Positions 40,960 through 41,049 of a stretch of 41,049 nt of DNA are shown here, piece by piece. How positions within the stretch are numbered: the first letter of the stretch is position 1; each line of letters starts with the position of its first letter. The stretch lies in NCBI GenBank assembly GCA_964537685.1, contig CAZICM010000075.1, positions 1 to 41,049 of the forward strand. Reading direction: 5' to 3'. Origin of the DNA: CAZICM01 sp964537685. Lineage in GTDB: Bacteria; Myxococcota_A; Polyangia; Polyangiales; Polyangiaceae. The notes under the pieces were generated by a model that was not told where the DNA came from, made no database searches, and was given only the letters and a program-made list of their open reading frames with translations. The position numbers and the translations under genes were made by a program.

Positions 40960-41049
40960 GCGAAAGACTTCCCTATAAAGTTGCAGATATTTCCCTGGCC
41001 GCCTGGGGCCGCAAGGAAATAAGCATTGCCGAAAAAGAAATGCCCGGCC
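40956..41049 (+). CDS. ahcY: Adenosylhomocysteinase, 5' fragment (runs off window)
   Basis: Only the first 31 codons are present: MSERLPYKVADISLAAWGRKE followed by ISIAEKEMPG. This is the conserved N terminus of S-adenosylhomocysteine hydrolase (YKVxDISLAxWGRKEIxIAExEMPG), which splits SAH into adenosine and homocysteine in the methionine cycle. Its start overlaps the SahR-like gene by 4 nt, so regulator and target are co-translated. Confidence 0.93.
   Translation, partial: MSERLPYKVADISLAAWGRKEISIAEKEMPG

Overview
The window looks like a chromosomal piece of a Myxococcota-type ("deltaproteobacterial") Gram-negative bacterium. Support comes from three Hanks-type Ser/Thr kinases, an FHA-GAF-sigma54 activator, a very long MshEN/HEAT protein, LolA and MlaE homologues (outer membrane), several lipoproteins, and a selenocysteine-type SelD. 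The sequence is draft quality: a run of exactly 100 N sits inside a tandem repeat. I saw no rRNA, tRNA, CRISPR array or transposase.

Layout. 1-5 kb (+): end of a Ser/Thr kinase, lolA, an esterase-D-like hydrolase and a PrsW-type membrane protease, closed by a bidirectional terminator. 5-14 kb (-): an M43 metalloprotease lipoprotein, then (reading right to left) phoB, a HEAT-repeat membrane protein, pstS, pstC, pstA, pstB, phoU and selD. SelD is encoded across an in-frame TGA at 7290-7292, with a bacterial SECIS-like hairpin behind it, so the true gene is 61 codons longer than the stop-free frame. 14-20.7 kb (+): ndk, an uncharacterised protein, dapD-dapE (lysine/DAP succinylase branch) and the MshEN/GAF-like/HEAT protein. 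20.66-21.04 kb: a 21-bp tandem repeat containing the assembly gap. 21-24.3 kb (+): a small protein paired with an HNH-family protein that lacks its catalytic core, an FHA-GAF-sigma54 activator, and a small Cys-rich lipoprotein. 24.4-27 kb (-): a Ser/Thr kinase with TolB-like and repeat domains.

27.2-31.8 kb (-) is the most striking part. Six genes read leftward, each overlapping the next (ATGA overlaps at four junctions, 14 bases at the fifth): an AAA15/OLD-like ATPase, a TOPRIM-like protein, a TIR-Ser/Thr kinase fusion, a small protein, an MNT-type nucleotidyltransferase and an unrecognised 192-aa protein. ATPase plus TOPRIM is the architecture of split OLD-like immune systems; adding a TIR-kinase and a nucleotidyltransferase in the same coupled operon suggests a composite, possibly undescribed, defence or conflict system. 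This is inference from architecture.

31.9-41 kb: two small exported proteins (-), a VOC-family protein (+), cysK-cysE (-), a phosphotransferase (-), an MlaF-MlaE fusion ABC transporter with a glycine-zipper partner (+), and a SahR-like ArsR-methyltransferase regulator overlapping the start of adenosylhomocysteinase (+), which runs off the window end.
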